From: Actinomycetota bacterium | Lineage (GTDB): Bacteria; Actinomycetota; Actinomycetes; Streptosporangiales; Streptosporangiaceae | Direction: 5' to 3' | NCBI GenBank assembly: GCA_003164955.1 | Contig: PLRW01000135.1 | Span: forward strand, 3,710 to 55,723 | Length of the DNA stretch: 52,014 nt | Part shown: piece after piece, positions 43,500 through 51,982 of the stretch | Layout: every line of letters starts with the position of its first letter | How positions within the stretch are numbered: position 1 is the first letter of the stretch | The notes under the pieces: model-generated | Seen by the model: the letters and a program-made list of their open reading frames with translations, nothing else | The model's database searches: none | Told to the model about the DNA's origin: nothing | Translations under genes and position numbers: made by a program

Positions 43500-44396
43500 T
43501 CAGGTCCCGGCGAGGCCAGTGGCGGCGACCGACCGGATGAAGAACCGCTGAGCCACGAAGAAGATCACCATCATCGGGGCCAGGCTCATGACGTTACCGG
43601 CCATCAGCAGCGTCCATTCGGTCGCATGCGCTCCCTGGAACGTCGCCAGCCCGAGCGGCAGCGTCATCTGGTTCGTGGACGTGATCGCGATCAGCGGCCA
43701 CAGGAAGTTGTTCCACGAGTCCAGGAAGGTCAGCGCGGCCAGCGTGGCCAGGGCGGGGATGGCCAGCGGCAGCACGATCCGGAACAGCACGGTCAGCCGG
43801 CTCGCCCCGTCCACCCGCGCGGACTCCTCGTATTCCACCGGCAGGGTCCGGAAGAACTGGCGCAGGAAGAAGATCCCGAAGGCGGTCGCCGCGTTCGGCA
43901 GGATGAGCGCGCCGAGGTGGTTGATCCCCACCGCGGCCAGCACATGCACGCCCAGCCATTTGGTGATGATGAACTGCGGGATCATCGTGACCTGGAACGG
44001 CACCATGAGCGTGGCCATGATCACCGCGAACAGGGCGCCGCGGCCGAGGAAGCGGAACCGGGCGAACGCGTACCCGGCCAGCGAGCACAGCACCAGGTTG
44101 GACAGCACGGTCGCCACCGCGACGATCGCGCTGTTGGCGAAGAAGTGGCCGAACGGGGCGCTGCTGAGCGCGGCCGGGTAGTTGCCGAAGCGGAGCACGT
44201 GCGGGGTCAGGATCGGCGGGAAATGCAGCGCCTCGGCCGGGGTCTCCACCGAGGTGATGAGCAGCCAGATGAACGGGAAGATCAGGATCAGCGTGGCCGG
44301 GATCAGCACCAGGTGCCAGGGGCTGAACGGCAGCCGCCGCCGGCGGCGGGTGACCACGGCGCTCGCCCCCCGCACGGGGGCCTGGAGGGCCGTCAT
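43500..44396 (-). CDS. Carbohydrate ABC transporter permease, MalG type
   Basis: 298 codons from ATG 44396, which overlaps the stop of the preceding permease gene (ATGA). About six membrane helices; the cytoplasmic EAA loop that contacts the ATPase reads EYEESARVDGASRLTVLFRIVLP. Inner half of a CUT1-type sugar uptake channel together with the 44393-45334 product. No ATPase gene lies in the cluster; such systems in actinomycetes often use a shared MsiK-type ATPase encoded elsewhere. Confidence 0.92.
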   Translation of the reverse strand: MTALQAPVRGASAVVTRRRRRLPFSPWHLVLIPATLILIFPFIWLLITSVETPAEALHFPPILTPHVLRFGNYPAALSSAPFGHFFANSAIVAVATVLSNLVLCSLAGYAFARFRFLGRGALFAVIMATLMVPFQVTMIPQFIITKWLGVHVLAAVGINHLGALILPNAATAFGIFFLRQFFRTLPVEYEESARVDGASRLTVLFRIVLPLAIPALATLAALTFLDSWNNFLWPLIAITSTNQMTLPLGLATFQGAHATEWTLLMAGNVMSLAPMMVIFFVAQRFFIRSVAATGLAGT

Positions 44397-45334
44397 GACC
44401 GGTAGTGCGTGAATCGCCTGCCGACCCGGAACTGGATCACAGTGACCACGGCGATGATGAGGAACAGGAAGTAGGCGATGGCCGAGGCGTAGCCGAAGTT
44501 GAAGTTCTGGAAGGCCTGGTCGTACAGGTAGTAGACGAGAACGGTGGTCGCGTTGAGCGGGCCGCCCTGGGTGCTGAGGTAGACCTCGTCGAAGAGCTGC
44601 AGCGCGTTGATCGTGAGCCAGACCGCCAAGAAGAGCGAGGCCGGGCTGAGCAGCGGCAGCGTCACCCGGCGGAACGTCGTCCACGGTCCCGCCCCGTCCA
44701 GAGCGGCCGCCTCCAGCAGCGTCTGCGGGACCCCCTGCAGGGCGGCCAGGTAGACCACGACGGCGAAGCCGGTCCAGCCCCAGATCGTCATCGTCACGAT
44801 CACGTACAGCGCCTCGGACGGGGAGTTCAGGAACTGCTGGGCCGGCACGCCGAACAGGCTCAGCGCGTAGTTGACGACCCCGTAGGACGGGTCGAACAGC
44901 CAGATGAAGACGATCGCCTCGCTGATGGTGGAAATCGCCATCGTCGCGTAGGCGGCGGTCCGGTACAGCCAGAGGAAGCGGATCTTCCGGTTCATGGCCA
45001 CGGCCAGGAACAGGCCCACGATCATGGTCCCGGGCACGAACAGCACGGTGTAGATCAGCGTGTGCTGGATCGCCTGCGCCACGATCGGGTCGTGCACCAT
45101 CTGCTGGTAGTTCCGCACGCCCACGAACGGCGTGCTGGACGAGAGCAGGTTGGACCGCTGGAAGGACATCAGCGCCGACCAGACGATCGGCACCGCACCG
45201 AACAGCAGGATGATCACGACGCCGGGGGTGACGAAGGCCCAGCCGGCGAAATGCTCGGAGGACACCACCCGCCGGCGGGCCGCGCGTGCTCTCGCGGCAT
45301 GCTGCTGGTCCCGGGAGAGCAGGGTCGCGGTCAC
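44393..45334 (-). CDS. Carbohydrate ABC transporter permease, MalF type
   Basis: 313 codons with a GTG start. Polar Arg-rich head, then WAFVTPGVVIILLFGAVPIV as the first span and five more. EAA loop: TLLEAAALDGAGPWTTFRRVTLP. Partners the MalG-type permease next to it; substrate specificity comes from the binding lipoprotein 36 bp upstream. Sequence type fits CUT1 (di/oligosaccharide) systems. Confidence 0.92.
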   Translation of the reverse strand: MTATLLSRDQQHAARARAARRRVVSSEHFAGWAFVTPGVVIILLFGAVPIVWSALMSFQRSNLLSSSTPFVGVRNYQQMVHDPIVAQAIQHTLIYTVLFVPGTMIVGLFLAVAMNRKIRFLWLYRTAAYATMAISTISEAIVFIWLFDPSYGVVNYALSLFGVPAQQFLNSPSEALYVIVTMTIWGWTGFAVVVYLAALQGVPQTLLEAAALDGAGPWTTFRRVTLPLLSPASLFLAVWLTINALQLFDEVYLSTQGGPLNATTVLVYYLYDQAFQNFNFGYASAIAYFLFLIIAVVTVIQFRVGRRFTHYRS

Positions 45335-45370
45335 ACCGGCTCCCCGGCCGGAACGTCAGGAACGATCACG

Positions 45371-46669
45371 TCAGCTCCCGGCCAGGGCCTGGTTGACCTG
45401 CTGGGCCGCGGACGTCAGCGCCGCCTGCGGCTGGCTCTTGCCGAGCAGCACGGACACGACCATGTTGCCGAGGATCTGGGAGATCTTCGGGTACTGCGTG
45501 ATCTGCGGCCGGGCCTGCTTGACGTTGCCCAGGTTCGCGATGAACGCGCTCACGCCGGGCAGCGCGGTGTTCATCTGCTGGCTGAATCCGGCCGCGACGG
45601 CGACCGACTGCCGGGTCGGCAGGTCACCGGTCTGCAGCGAGAAGTACTTGACCTGGGCCGGCGCCGTGAGCCAGGTGATGAACTTCTCCGCCGCGGACAC
45701 CTTCGCGGAGCCGTTGTTGAACACCACCCAGTTGTCCGGGCCGGAAATGGTCTGGTGACCGGCGCCCGTCCCCGGGTAGGACGGCATGACCTGGACACCG
45801 TACTTGACGCTGGTGAACGTGGACAGGTCCCACGGCCCGGTGACCAGCATCCCGATCTTGCCCGAGTTGAACAGGTTCGAATACGCCTGGTCGGTCGGGT
45901 CGAGGTACATGGAGTGGTCCGTCACGGCCATCGCGCGCAGCGTGCTCAGTGAGGTGAGCCCCGCCTCGGAGTCGAACGCGGCCTTCTTGTTGCTCGCTGT
46001 CAAAATCTGGCCGCCGGCCTCCCAGAGCAGCGCCTCCCAGTGCCACACCGTGTCCTCGGTGCCCGGCGTCACGTACGCGGTGCCGTACTGCTTGGCCGAG
46101 GCGCTGGTCAGTTTCTTGGCGTCGGCCTGGAACTGCGCCCAGGTCCAGTCCGGGCCGGGCGGCGCCAGGCCCGCCTTCGCGAACAGCGTCTTGTTGTAGA
46201 CCACGGCGAGGTTGTCGACCAGCGCCGGGATGCCGATCACCTTGCCGTTGACGGTGGCCACGTCCCGCTCGCCGACGTAGAAGTCGTTCCAGTTCACGCT
46301 GGGCTGCTGGACCACCGTGGACAGGTTCACGACCTGCGGGATCTGCGCCACGTTCGGCGCCCAGGAACCGTAGAGGTAGGCGATGTCCGGCGGGCTGCCG
46401 CCGCGCACCGCGGTCAGCACCTTCTGCAGCGTGTCGTCGTTGTTGACGTACAGGCTGCTCACCTTCTGGCCGGGGTTCTGCTTCTGGTATTCGGCGATCA
46501 GGTGGGAGAACGCCTTGGCCTCGGTCTGGGTGTAGCCGTCCCAGATCTGGATCGTCGCGCCCCCGCTGCTACTGCTCCCGCTGCTGGCGTCGGTGCCGCA
46601 GGCGGACAGCACGAGCGCGGCCGCGCAGATCAGGCCCGCCAGTGTGACGTACAACCGGTGCCTCGCCAT
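45371..46669 (-). CDS. Sugar ABC transporter binding lipoprotein
   Basis: 432 codons from ATG 46669 with AGAGGA about six bases upstream (the frame is open to 46720 but that part lies in the control region). Signal peptide with lipobox LVLSAC (Cys ~24), Ser/Gly linker (GTDASSGSSSSGGA), then a family-1 solute-binding protein (IQIWDGYTQTEAKAFSHLI, GIPALVDNLAVVYNKTLFAK, GKIGMLVTGPWDLS). Captures the sugar outside the membrane and delivers it to the two permeases. First gene of the leftward operon. Confidence 0.93.
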   Translation of the reverse strand: MARHRLYVTLAGLICAAALVLSACGTDASSGSSSSGGATIQIWDGYTQTEAKAFSHLIAEYQKQNPGQKVSSLYVNNDDTLQKVLTAVRGGSPPDIAYLYGSWAPNVAQIPQVVNLSTVVQQPSVNWNDFYVGERDVATVNGKVIGIPALVDNLAVVYNKTLFAKAGLAPPGPDWTWAQFQADAKKLTSASAKQYGTAYVTPGTEDTVWHWEALLWEAGGQILTASNKKAAFDSEAGLTSLSTLRAMAVTDHSMYLDPTDQAYSNLFNSGKIGMLVTGPWDLSTFTSVKYGVQVMPSYPGTGAGHQTISGPDNWVVFNNGSAKVSAAEKFITWLTAPAQVKYFSLQTGDLPTRQSVAVAAGFSQQMNTALPGVSAFIANLGNVKQARPQITQYPKISQILGNMVVSVLLGKSQPQAALTSAAQQVNQALAGS

Positions 46670-46687
46670 GCCGTCCTCTTCTCCGAC

Positions 46688-46749
46688 TGATACTGCTCGA
46701 AGTGTCCAAGTTTTTAGCAATATTGATCACTGCTCGAGGCAGTGTCAAG
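46688..46749. promoter_or_regulatory. Two related operator-like sites upstream of the binding-protein gene
   Basis: GATACTGCTCGAAGTGTC (46688-46705) and GATCACTGCTCGAG followed by GCAGTGTC (46725-46746) share GAT(C)ACTGCTCGA and AGTGTC. The second contains a perfect CACTGC-TCGAG-GCAGTG palindrome (46728-46744). They lie 19 and 56 bp upstream of the binding-protein start, between the two divergent operons. Likely targets of one of the DeoR regulators (inference). Confidence 0.55.
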
Positions 46750-46845
46750 GCTTCCGGAGCGGTGCCAAGGGTCCTAAACTGGCCCTAAACCGCGAAAACT
46801 ACGATGGACGCAGTATGCACGCAGCCCAAACCGTCGTGCGCACTC

Positions 46846-46873
46846 TTGCGCAGAATTAGCGTGGATGTAACAC
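46846..46873 (+). promoter_or_regulatory. Candidate promoter of the rightward sugar operon
   Basis: TTGCGC (46846-46851), 16 bp, then TAACAC (46868-46873), with the GH4 GTG at 46883 and no Shine-Dalgarno motif. The transcript would begin at or a few bases before the start codon. Confidence 0.4.
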
Positions 46874-46882
46874 TACTGAACC

Positions 46883-48178
46883 GTGATCAAGGTGACATTC
46901 ATCGGCGCCGGCAGCATCGAGTTCACCCGGAACGTCGTAACCGACCTGTGCAGCTACCCGGAGTTCCACGGACGCCTGGACCTGGCGCTGTACGACATCA
47001 GCGCCGAGCGGCTGGCCTTCGCCGAGCAGCTGGCCCTGCGGATCGCCGAGCAGACGGGCTGCGGCGCCACGGTGACCGCGACGCTGAACCGGCGCGAGGC
47101 CCTGGCGGGCGCCGGCTACGTGATCAACGAGGTCCAGGTCGGCGGGTACGACGCCACCCGGGCCGACTTTGACATCCCGGCGCGGTACGGGGTGCGGCAG
47201 ACCATCGGGGACACGCTGGGCATCGGCGGGATCTTCCGCGGCCTGCGGACCATCCCGGTGGTGACCGCCCTGGCCCGGGACATGCAGGAGGTCTGCCCGG
47301 ACGCCTACCTGCTCAGCTACAGCAACCCGATGGCCATGCTGCCGTGGGCGGTGTACGCGGGCACCGATTTCCGCCGGGTGTTCGGCCTGTGCCATTCGGT
47401 CCGCGACACCCAGGCCTTCCTGACCGAGCTGACCGGGGCCGACCCGGACCGGGTCCGCTTCCTCACCGCCGGCTTCAACCACCAGGCGTTCGTGCTGCGC
47501 TTCGAGCAGGACGGGCGGTCCCTGTACCCGAAGCTGGCCGAGATCGTCGGCTCCTCCCCCGAACTGCAGCGGCGGGTCCGGGTGGAGATCTACCGCCGGT
47601 TCGGGTACTTCCCGACCGAGTCCAGCGAGCACTCCGCCGAGTACGTCCCGTGGTTCATGCGGCACGACGCGCAGATCGAGCAGTTCCGCATCTTCGTGGG
47701 CGACTACCTGGAGCGCTCCGAGGAGAACCTGCGGGAGCTGGAGTCGCTGCAGCGGGACCTGGCCGGGACCGCGCCGCTGGACCTGGCGCCGACCAACGAG
47801 CTGGCCTCGCTGTTCATCCACTCGCTGGAAACCGGCACCGAACGCGAGCTGCACGTCAACATCCGCAACGGGGGGCTGATCTCCAGCCTGCCGGACGAAT
47901 GCTGCGTGGAGGTTCCGTGCGCCGTCGGGACGGGCGGGGCCAAGCCGGTGGCCGTCGGCGCCCTGCCACCCCAGCTCACCGCGCTGAACCGGACGTTCCT
48001 CAACGTCGTGGAGCTCACCGTCCGGGCGGCCCTGGAGGAGTCGCGGGCCCACGTGTACCAGGCGGCGCTGCTCGACCCGAACACCGCCGCCACCCTGACC
48101 ACGACCGAGATCGTCGCCATGTGCGACGACCTGTTCGAGGCGCACAAGGCGCTGCTCCCCGTGGCCTTCGCGCGCTGA
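46883..48178 (+). CDS. Glycoside hydrolase family 4, alpha-galactosidase-like
   Basis: 431 codons, GTG start. GH4 enzymes use NAD+ and a divalent metal and cleave by oxidation-elimination. N-terminal Rossmann motif FIGAGSIEFT, then GDTLGIGGIFRGLRTIP, the metal/substrate motif CHSV (Cys170-Val173), AGFNHQAFVL, and YFPTESSEHSAEY with the likely catalytic Tyr region. Within GH4, CHSV marks alpha-galactosidases, whereas 6-phospho-glycosidases carry CN(V/I)P, so the substrate should be an unphosphorylated alpha-galactoside or N-acetylgalactosaminide. No signal peptide: it acts on sugar imported by the neighbouring ABC system. First gene of the rightward operon. Confidence 0.9.
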   Translation: MIKVTFIGAGSIEFTRNVVTDLCSYPEFHGRLDLALYDISAERLAFAEQLALRIAEQTGCGATVTATLNRREALAGAGYVINEVQVGGYDATRADFDIPARYGVRQTIGDTLGIGGIFRGLRTIPVVTALARDMQEVCPDAYLLSYSNPMAMLPWAVYAGTDFRRVFGLCHSVRDTQAFLTELTGADPDRVRFLTAGFNHQAFVLRFEQDGRSLYPKLAEIVGSSPELQRRVRVEIYRRFGYFPTESSEHSAEYVPWFMRHDAQIEQFRIFVGDYLERSEENLRELESLQRDLAGTAPLDLAPTNELASLFIHSLETGTERELHVNIRNGGLISSLPDECCVEVPCAVGTGGAKPVAVGALPPQLTALNRTFLNVVELTVRAALEESRAHVYQAALLDPNTAATLTTTEIVAMCDDLFEAHKALLPVAFAR

Positions 48179-48231
48179 GCTGGCCGCCCCAGGCGGTCAG
48201 TCATAAGTAACGATCAACAGCAGAGGTGGAT

Positions 48232-49128
48232 GTGAGCCAGACCGAGTTCATGGCCAGGGAGATCGAGAGCCAGCCGGAGACCTGGCGGCAGGGGGCACGG
48301 CTCGGCGCCGGGCCTGCCTGCCCGCTGCCGGCCGCCGGGCTGCGGGTCGCCGTCGTCGGCTGCGGGACCTCCTGGTTCATGGCGCAGGCCTACGCCGCGC
48401 GGCGCGAGGCGGCCGGGCAGGGCGTCACCGACGCGTTCGCCGCCTCCGAGGCCCCGGTAGCCAGCCGGGACTACGACGCGGTCCTCGCGATCAGCCGGTC
48501 CGGCACCACCACCGAGGTGCTCCAGTTGCTGGCCAGCATCCGGGGCCAGATCCCGTCGGTGGCGATCATCGGCGATCCGGACACCCCCATGGCCGACGCG
48601 GCCGACACCGTGCTGGCGCTGCCGTTCGCGGACGAGCGCTCGGTGGTGCAGACGCGCTTCGCCACGACCACGCTGATCCTGCTGCGCGCGCACCTGGGCG
48701 AGGACGTCTCGGCCGCGATCGGGGACGCGGGTGAGGCCCTGCGCCGGCCGCTGGAGGCGGACTGGCTCGCCGCCGGGCAGTTCTCGTTCCTCGGCCGGGG
48801 CTGGACGTGCGGTCTGGCCAACGAGGCCGCGCTGAAGATGCGCGAGGCGTCACAGAGCTGGACCGAGTCCTATCCGGCGATGGAATACCGGCACGGGCCG
48901 ATCTCGATCGCCGCTCCCGGACGGGTGACCTGGATGTTCGGCCCGGCCCCCGAGGGCCTGAGCGAAGATGTGAAGGAGGCCGGCGCCCTGTTCGTCCAGC
49001 ACGACGTCGACCCGCTGGCCGACCTGGTGCTGGTCCAGCGGGTCGCGCTGGAGCGCGCGCGGGCCCGCGGGCTCAATCCCGATACCCCGCGCCACCTGAC
49101 CCGCTCGGTGGTCCTCGGCCCCCGATGA
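48232..49128 (+). CDS. SIS-domain sugar isomerase/deaminase (AgaS-like)
   Basis: 298 codons from GTG 48232 with AGAGG five bases before it (GTG 48226 also possible). Two SIS domains, as in the AgaS/GlmS-isomerase group: VVGCGTSWFMAQAYAARRE and AISRSGTTTEVLQLLASI bind the phosphosugar; EAALKMREASQSWTESYPAMEY and HGPISIA form the second half. Proposed reaction: isomerisation/deamination of galactosamine-6-phosphate to tagatose-6-phosphate, in keeping with the aldolase two genes on (inference). Follows GH4 by ~50 bp; its stop overlaps the kinase start. Confidence 0.85.
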   Translation: MSQTEFMAREIESQPETWRQGARLGAGPACPLPAAGLRVAVVGCGTSWFMAQAYAARREAAGQGVTDAFAASEAPVASRDYDAVLAISRSGTTTEVLQLLASIRGQIPSVAIIGDPDTPMADAADTVLALPFADERSVVQTRFATTTLILLRAHLGEDVSAAIGDAGEALRRPLEADWLAAGQFSFLGRGWTCGLANEAALKMREASQSWTESYPAMEYRHGPISIAAPGRVTWMFGPAPEGLSEDVKEAGALFVQHDVDPLADLVLVQRVALERARARGLNPDTPRHLTRSVVLGPR

Positions 49129-50090
49129 GCGCCGCTACCGCTGGGCCGCAGGTGATCGCCTGCGACGTGGGCGGAACCGCCATCAAGGCCGGCCTGGTCG
49201 GCGTGTCCGGTCGGGTGTGCCACCCGCTGACCGTGCCGACCCCGATGGTCGCCGGTGACGGCGACGCCACGGCCACGGCCGTACTGGACCGCGTGGCCGG
49301 TCTGGTGGCCGAGCTCAGCGCGGCCGCGGGCGCGGCCCCGGTCGCGCTCGGGGTGGTCGTGCCGGGCCTGGTGAACGCGGCCGCCGGGATCGCCCGGTAC
49401 TCGGAAAACCTCGGCTGGCGGGATGTGCCGTTCGCCCGCCGCCTGGCCGGGGCCACCGGCCTGCCGGTGGCCTTCGATCACGACGTGCGCGCCGCCGGGG
49501 CGGCCGAGCAGCAGCTCGGGGCCGGACGCGGCCGGCGCGACGTGGCGTTCGTCCCGATCGGCACCGGGATCGCGGCGGCGCTGGTGCTGGACGGGCGGCC
49601 GTACGCGGGCGGCGGCTGGGCGGGCGAGATCGGGCACATCGATGTGGGCAGCGGGCTGGCCTGCGCCTGCGGCGGCACCGGCTGCCTGGAGACCGTGGCC
49701 ACCGCGGCGGCTATCCGCCGCCGGTACACCCAGCGCAGCGGGCATCCCGCCCGCGGCGCCCTCGACGTGGCCGAACGCCTGGCCAGCGGGGATCGCGACG
49801 CGGCCGCGGTGTGGGACGAGGCGGTCGGCGCCCTGGCCTTCGCGCTCGCCGTCACCGCCGCCGTGGCCGCACCGGAGCTGATCGTCATCGGCGGCGGCCT
49901 GTCCGGCGCCGGTGACGTCCTGCTGCAACCGCTGCGGCGGCAGCTGGACGCCCGGATCACGCCGCCGCAGCGGCGCCCGGAACTGCGCATCACCGCGCTC
50001 GGTGATCAGGCCGGGCTGCTCGGCGCGGCCTTGCTCGCCTGGCGGCAGGCAGGCGTCACGATGGCCGGTACGGAACCGCAGCCCCTCTGA
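49125..50090 (+). CDS. ROK-family sugar kinase
   Basis: 321 codons, ATG overlapping the preceding stop (ATGA). Phosphate loop CDVGGTAIKAGLV near the N-terminus; catalytic-Asp region AFDHDVRAAG; zinc motif CACGGTGCLE with its upstream GEIGHIDV His; IGGGLSGAG. No HTH, so it is a kinase rather than a ROK repressor. Probable job: phosphorylate the hexose or N-acetylhexosamine released by the GH4 enzyme. Substrate is inferred from neighbours only. Confidence 0.9.
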   Translation: MSAATAGPQVIACDVGGTAIKAGLVGVSGRVCHPLTVPTPMVAGDGDATATAVLDRVAGLVAELSAAAGAAPVALGVVVPGLVNAAAGIARYSENLGWRDVPFARRLAGATGLPVAFDHDVRAAGAAEQQLGAGRGRRDVAFVPIGTGIAAALVLDGRPYAGGGWAGEIGHIDVGSGLACACGGTGCLETVATAAAIRRRYTQRSGHPARGALDVAERLASGDRDAAAVWDEAVGALAFALAVTAAVAAPELIVIGGGLSGAGDVLLQPLRRQLDARITPPQRRPELRITALGDQAGLLGAALLAWRQAGVTMAGTEPQPL

Positions 50091-50148
50091 CGGGCCGTGC
50101 CCCTGAAAGTCTGTGGTCACACCGACGCTCAGCTGGAAGGACCCTGCG

Positions 50149-50994
50149 ATGCCGCTCGTTCCCACCGCCACCATCGTCGCCGCCGCCGCGCAGGCCGGCA
50201 CCGCGGCGCTCGCGTTCAACGTGCTGCATCTGGAAACGGCCGAGGCCCTGGCCGTCGCGGCCGAGCGCGCCGGCGAACCGCTGATCCTGGGGATCAGCGA
50301 GAACTGCATCCGCTACCACGGCAGCCTGCTGCCGATCACCCGGGCCACCCTGGCGGTGGCCGAGGCATCGTCCGCGGACCTTTCCGTCCACCTGGACCAC
50401 CTGACGGACCCGGAACTGGCCCGCCAGGGGGTCGGCGCGGGCGCCAGCTCGGTGATGATCGACGCCTCCGCGCTGCCCTACGCGCAGAATGTGGCCACCA
50501 CCGCGAAGCTGGCCGCCTGGTGCCACGAACGCGGGATCTTCGTCGAGGCCGAGCTGGGTGAGGTGGGCGGCAAGAACGGCGTGCACGCGCCCGGTGCGCG
50601 CACCGACCCGGGCGAGGCGCTGACGTTCGTACGGGACACCGGCGTGGACGCCCTGGCCGTCGCGGTCGGCTCCTCGCACGCCATGACGACGAGGACCATG
50701 GTGCTGGACAAGGACCTGATCGCCGCGCTGCGGGCGGAGCTGCCGGTGCCGCTGGTGCTGCACGGCTCCTCGGGCGTGCCGGACGAGGAGATCCGGCGCG
50801 CCATCGCCGCGGGGATGACCAAGATCAACATTTCGACGCACCTGGTGTCGGTGTTCACCTCCGCGGTCCGCCGGACCCTGGACGCCGATCCGGGGCTGGT
50901 CGACTCGCGCAAGTACCTGGGCCCGGCCCGGGAGGCGGTGACCGAGGAAGCCGCCCGCCTGCTGCGGGTGCTGACCGCCCCGGTTCCCGCCTGA
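50149..50994 (+). CDS. Class II ketose-bisphosphate aldolase (tagatose/fructose type)
   Basis: 281 codons from ATG 50149, chosen for GGAAGGA nine bases upstream; an earlier in-frame start at 50113 has none. Zinc-dependent cleavage of a ketohexose-bisphosphate to dihydroxyacetone phosphate and glyceraldehyde 3-phosphate. Motifs: HLDHL (catalytic Asp and zinc His), EAELGEVGG, VAVGSSHAM and LHGSSGVPDEEI with zinc His residues, KINISTHL binding phosphate. Size fits GatY/KbaY/AgaY and small FbaA enzymes. The galactose-type context favours tagatose-1,6-bisphosphate. A tagatose-6-phosphate kinase is not seen in the window. Confidence 0.88.
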   Translation: MPLVPTATIVAAAAQAGTAALAFNVLHLETAEALAVAAERAGEPLILGISENCIRYHGSLLPITRATLAVAEASSADLSVHLDHLTDPELARQGVGAGASSVMIDASALPYAQNVATTAKLAAWCHERGIFVEAELGEVGGKNGVHAPGARTDPGEALTFVRDTGVDALAVAVGSSHAMTTRTMVLDKDLIAALRAELPVPLVLHGSSGVPDEEIRRAIAAGMTKINISTHLVSVFTSAVRRTLDADPGLVDSRKYLGPAREAVTEEAARLLRVLTAPVPA

Positions 50995-51119
50995 CCGCTA
51001 CCCCTGGGGAGACCAAGGAGGAATGCGGCCGGGGTTCTCGGTGGCGGGGAACAGGCCGAGGGCGCGGATGAAGCCGCGGTCGGCCGCCGCCGGAGCCGGC
51101 GTTCCCAATGCGTCCGAAT

Positions 51120-51186
51120 GATCACTTGCGCTCATTTTGGTCAGAATAAATCATTTTCAGTCATGAGAACAAGGGCGAAAGTGATC
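51120..51186 (+). promoter_or_regulatory. Operator-like array upstream of the second DeoR gene
   Basis: GATCACTT (51120-51127) and AAGTGATC (51179-51186) are perfect inverted 8-mers. Between them are direct repeats TCATTTTGGTCA (51132-51143) and TCATTTTCAGTCA (51151-51163), offset by 19 bp, about two helical turns. The tract is far more A/T-rich than its surroundings. GATCACT also occurs in the 46725 site, suggesting one regulator for both. Confidence 0.6.
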
Positions 51187-51223
51187 GAATCTTCACAGGC
51201 GGCGCGGCTAAGATGGTCGTCCT

Positions 51224-51982
51224 ATGCACAAGTCGGCGCGGCTGAACGCGATCCTCGAGCGGCTGGACCACGGCGGCACGGTCGACGTGGGTGTGCTGGC
51301 CAAAGAGCTGTCGGCGTCGCCCGCGACCATTCGCCGGGATCTGGCCACCCTGGAACGCCAGCGCCTGCTGGCGCGCACCCACGGCGGTGCGGTCGCGCAC
51401 GCGGTCAGCTACGAACTGCCGCTGCGTTACAAGGGCATCCGGTTCGCCGAGGAGAAACGCCGGATCGCCAGCGCCGCCGCGCAGACGGTGGCCGAGGGAA
51501 TGGCCGTCGGGCTGACCGGGGGAACGACCGCCACGGAGGTGGCCCGGTCGCTGGCCGACCGGCAGCGGCTCACGATCGTGACCAACGCGCTCAACATCGC
51601 CTCGGAACTGGGCGTCCGGCCGAACATCAAGCTCATCGTGACCGGCGGCCTGGCGCGCAGCCAGTCCTACGAGCTGTCCGGGCCGATCGCCGAGGCCAGC
51701 CTGACCGGGCTTAACCTGGACGTCGCCTTCATCGGCGTGGACGGCATCGACGCGAAGGCCGGCTGCACCACGCACGAGGAGGTGGAGGCGCACACCAACG
51801 CGGTGATGATCCAGCACGCCGGCCGGGTGGTGCTCGTGGCGGACAGTTCCAAGATCGGCAAGGTAGCGTTCGCGCGGATCTGTGCGGCCAGCGACGTGGA
51901 CGAGCTCATCACCGACGGCGCGGCCGACGCGGACGCGGTGCGGGCGCTGACCGACGGGGGGGTCCGCGTCACGCTCGTGTAG
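51224..51982 (+). CDS. DeoR/GlpR-family sugar-responsive repressor (second copy)
   Basis: 252 codons. HTH (VDVGVLAKELSASPATIRRD, LARTHGGAV) and DeoRC sensor (GLTGGTTATEVARSL, VTNALNIASELGVR, IGVDGIDAKAGCTTHEEVEA, VVLVADSSKIGKVAFARIC). No Shine-Dalgarno motif; TAAGAT nine bases before the ATG suggests a leaderless or near-leaderless message. Its promoter lies directly behind the 51120-51186 operator array, so autoregulation is likely. 229 bp separate it from the aldolase. Probable regulator of the adjacent catabolic operon, paralogous to the 42665 gene. The ORF is complete; the window ends 32 bases later. Confidence 0.92.
   Translation: MHKSARLNAILERLDHGGTVDVGVLAKELSASPATIRRDLATLERQRLLARTHGGAVAHAVSYELPLRYKGIRFAEEKRRIASAAAQTVAEGMAVGLTGGTTATEVARSLADRQRLTIVTNALNIASELGVRPNIKLIVTGGLARSQSYELSGPIAEASLTGLNLDVAFIGVDGIDAKAGCTTHEEVEAHTNAVMIQHAGRVVLVADSSKIGKVAFARICAASDVDELITDGAADADAVRALTDGGVRVTLV

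Noticed and set aside
43050..45952. Long rightward frames opposite the ABC permease and DeoR genes
   Set aside because: Arg/Gln/His/Asp-rich shadow frames with no motif; the leftward genes are certain.
50995..51119. Leftward frame DRGFIRALGLFPATENPGRI behind the aldolase
   Set aside because: Looks faintly protein-like but no family or full gene could be assigned.
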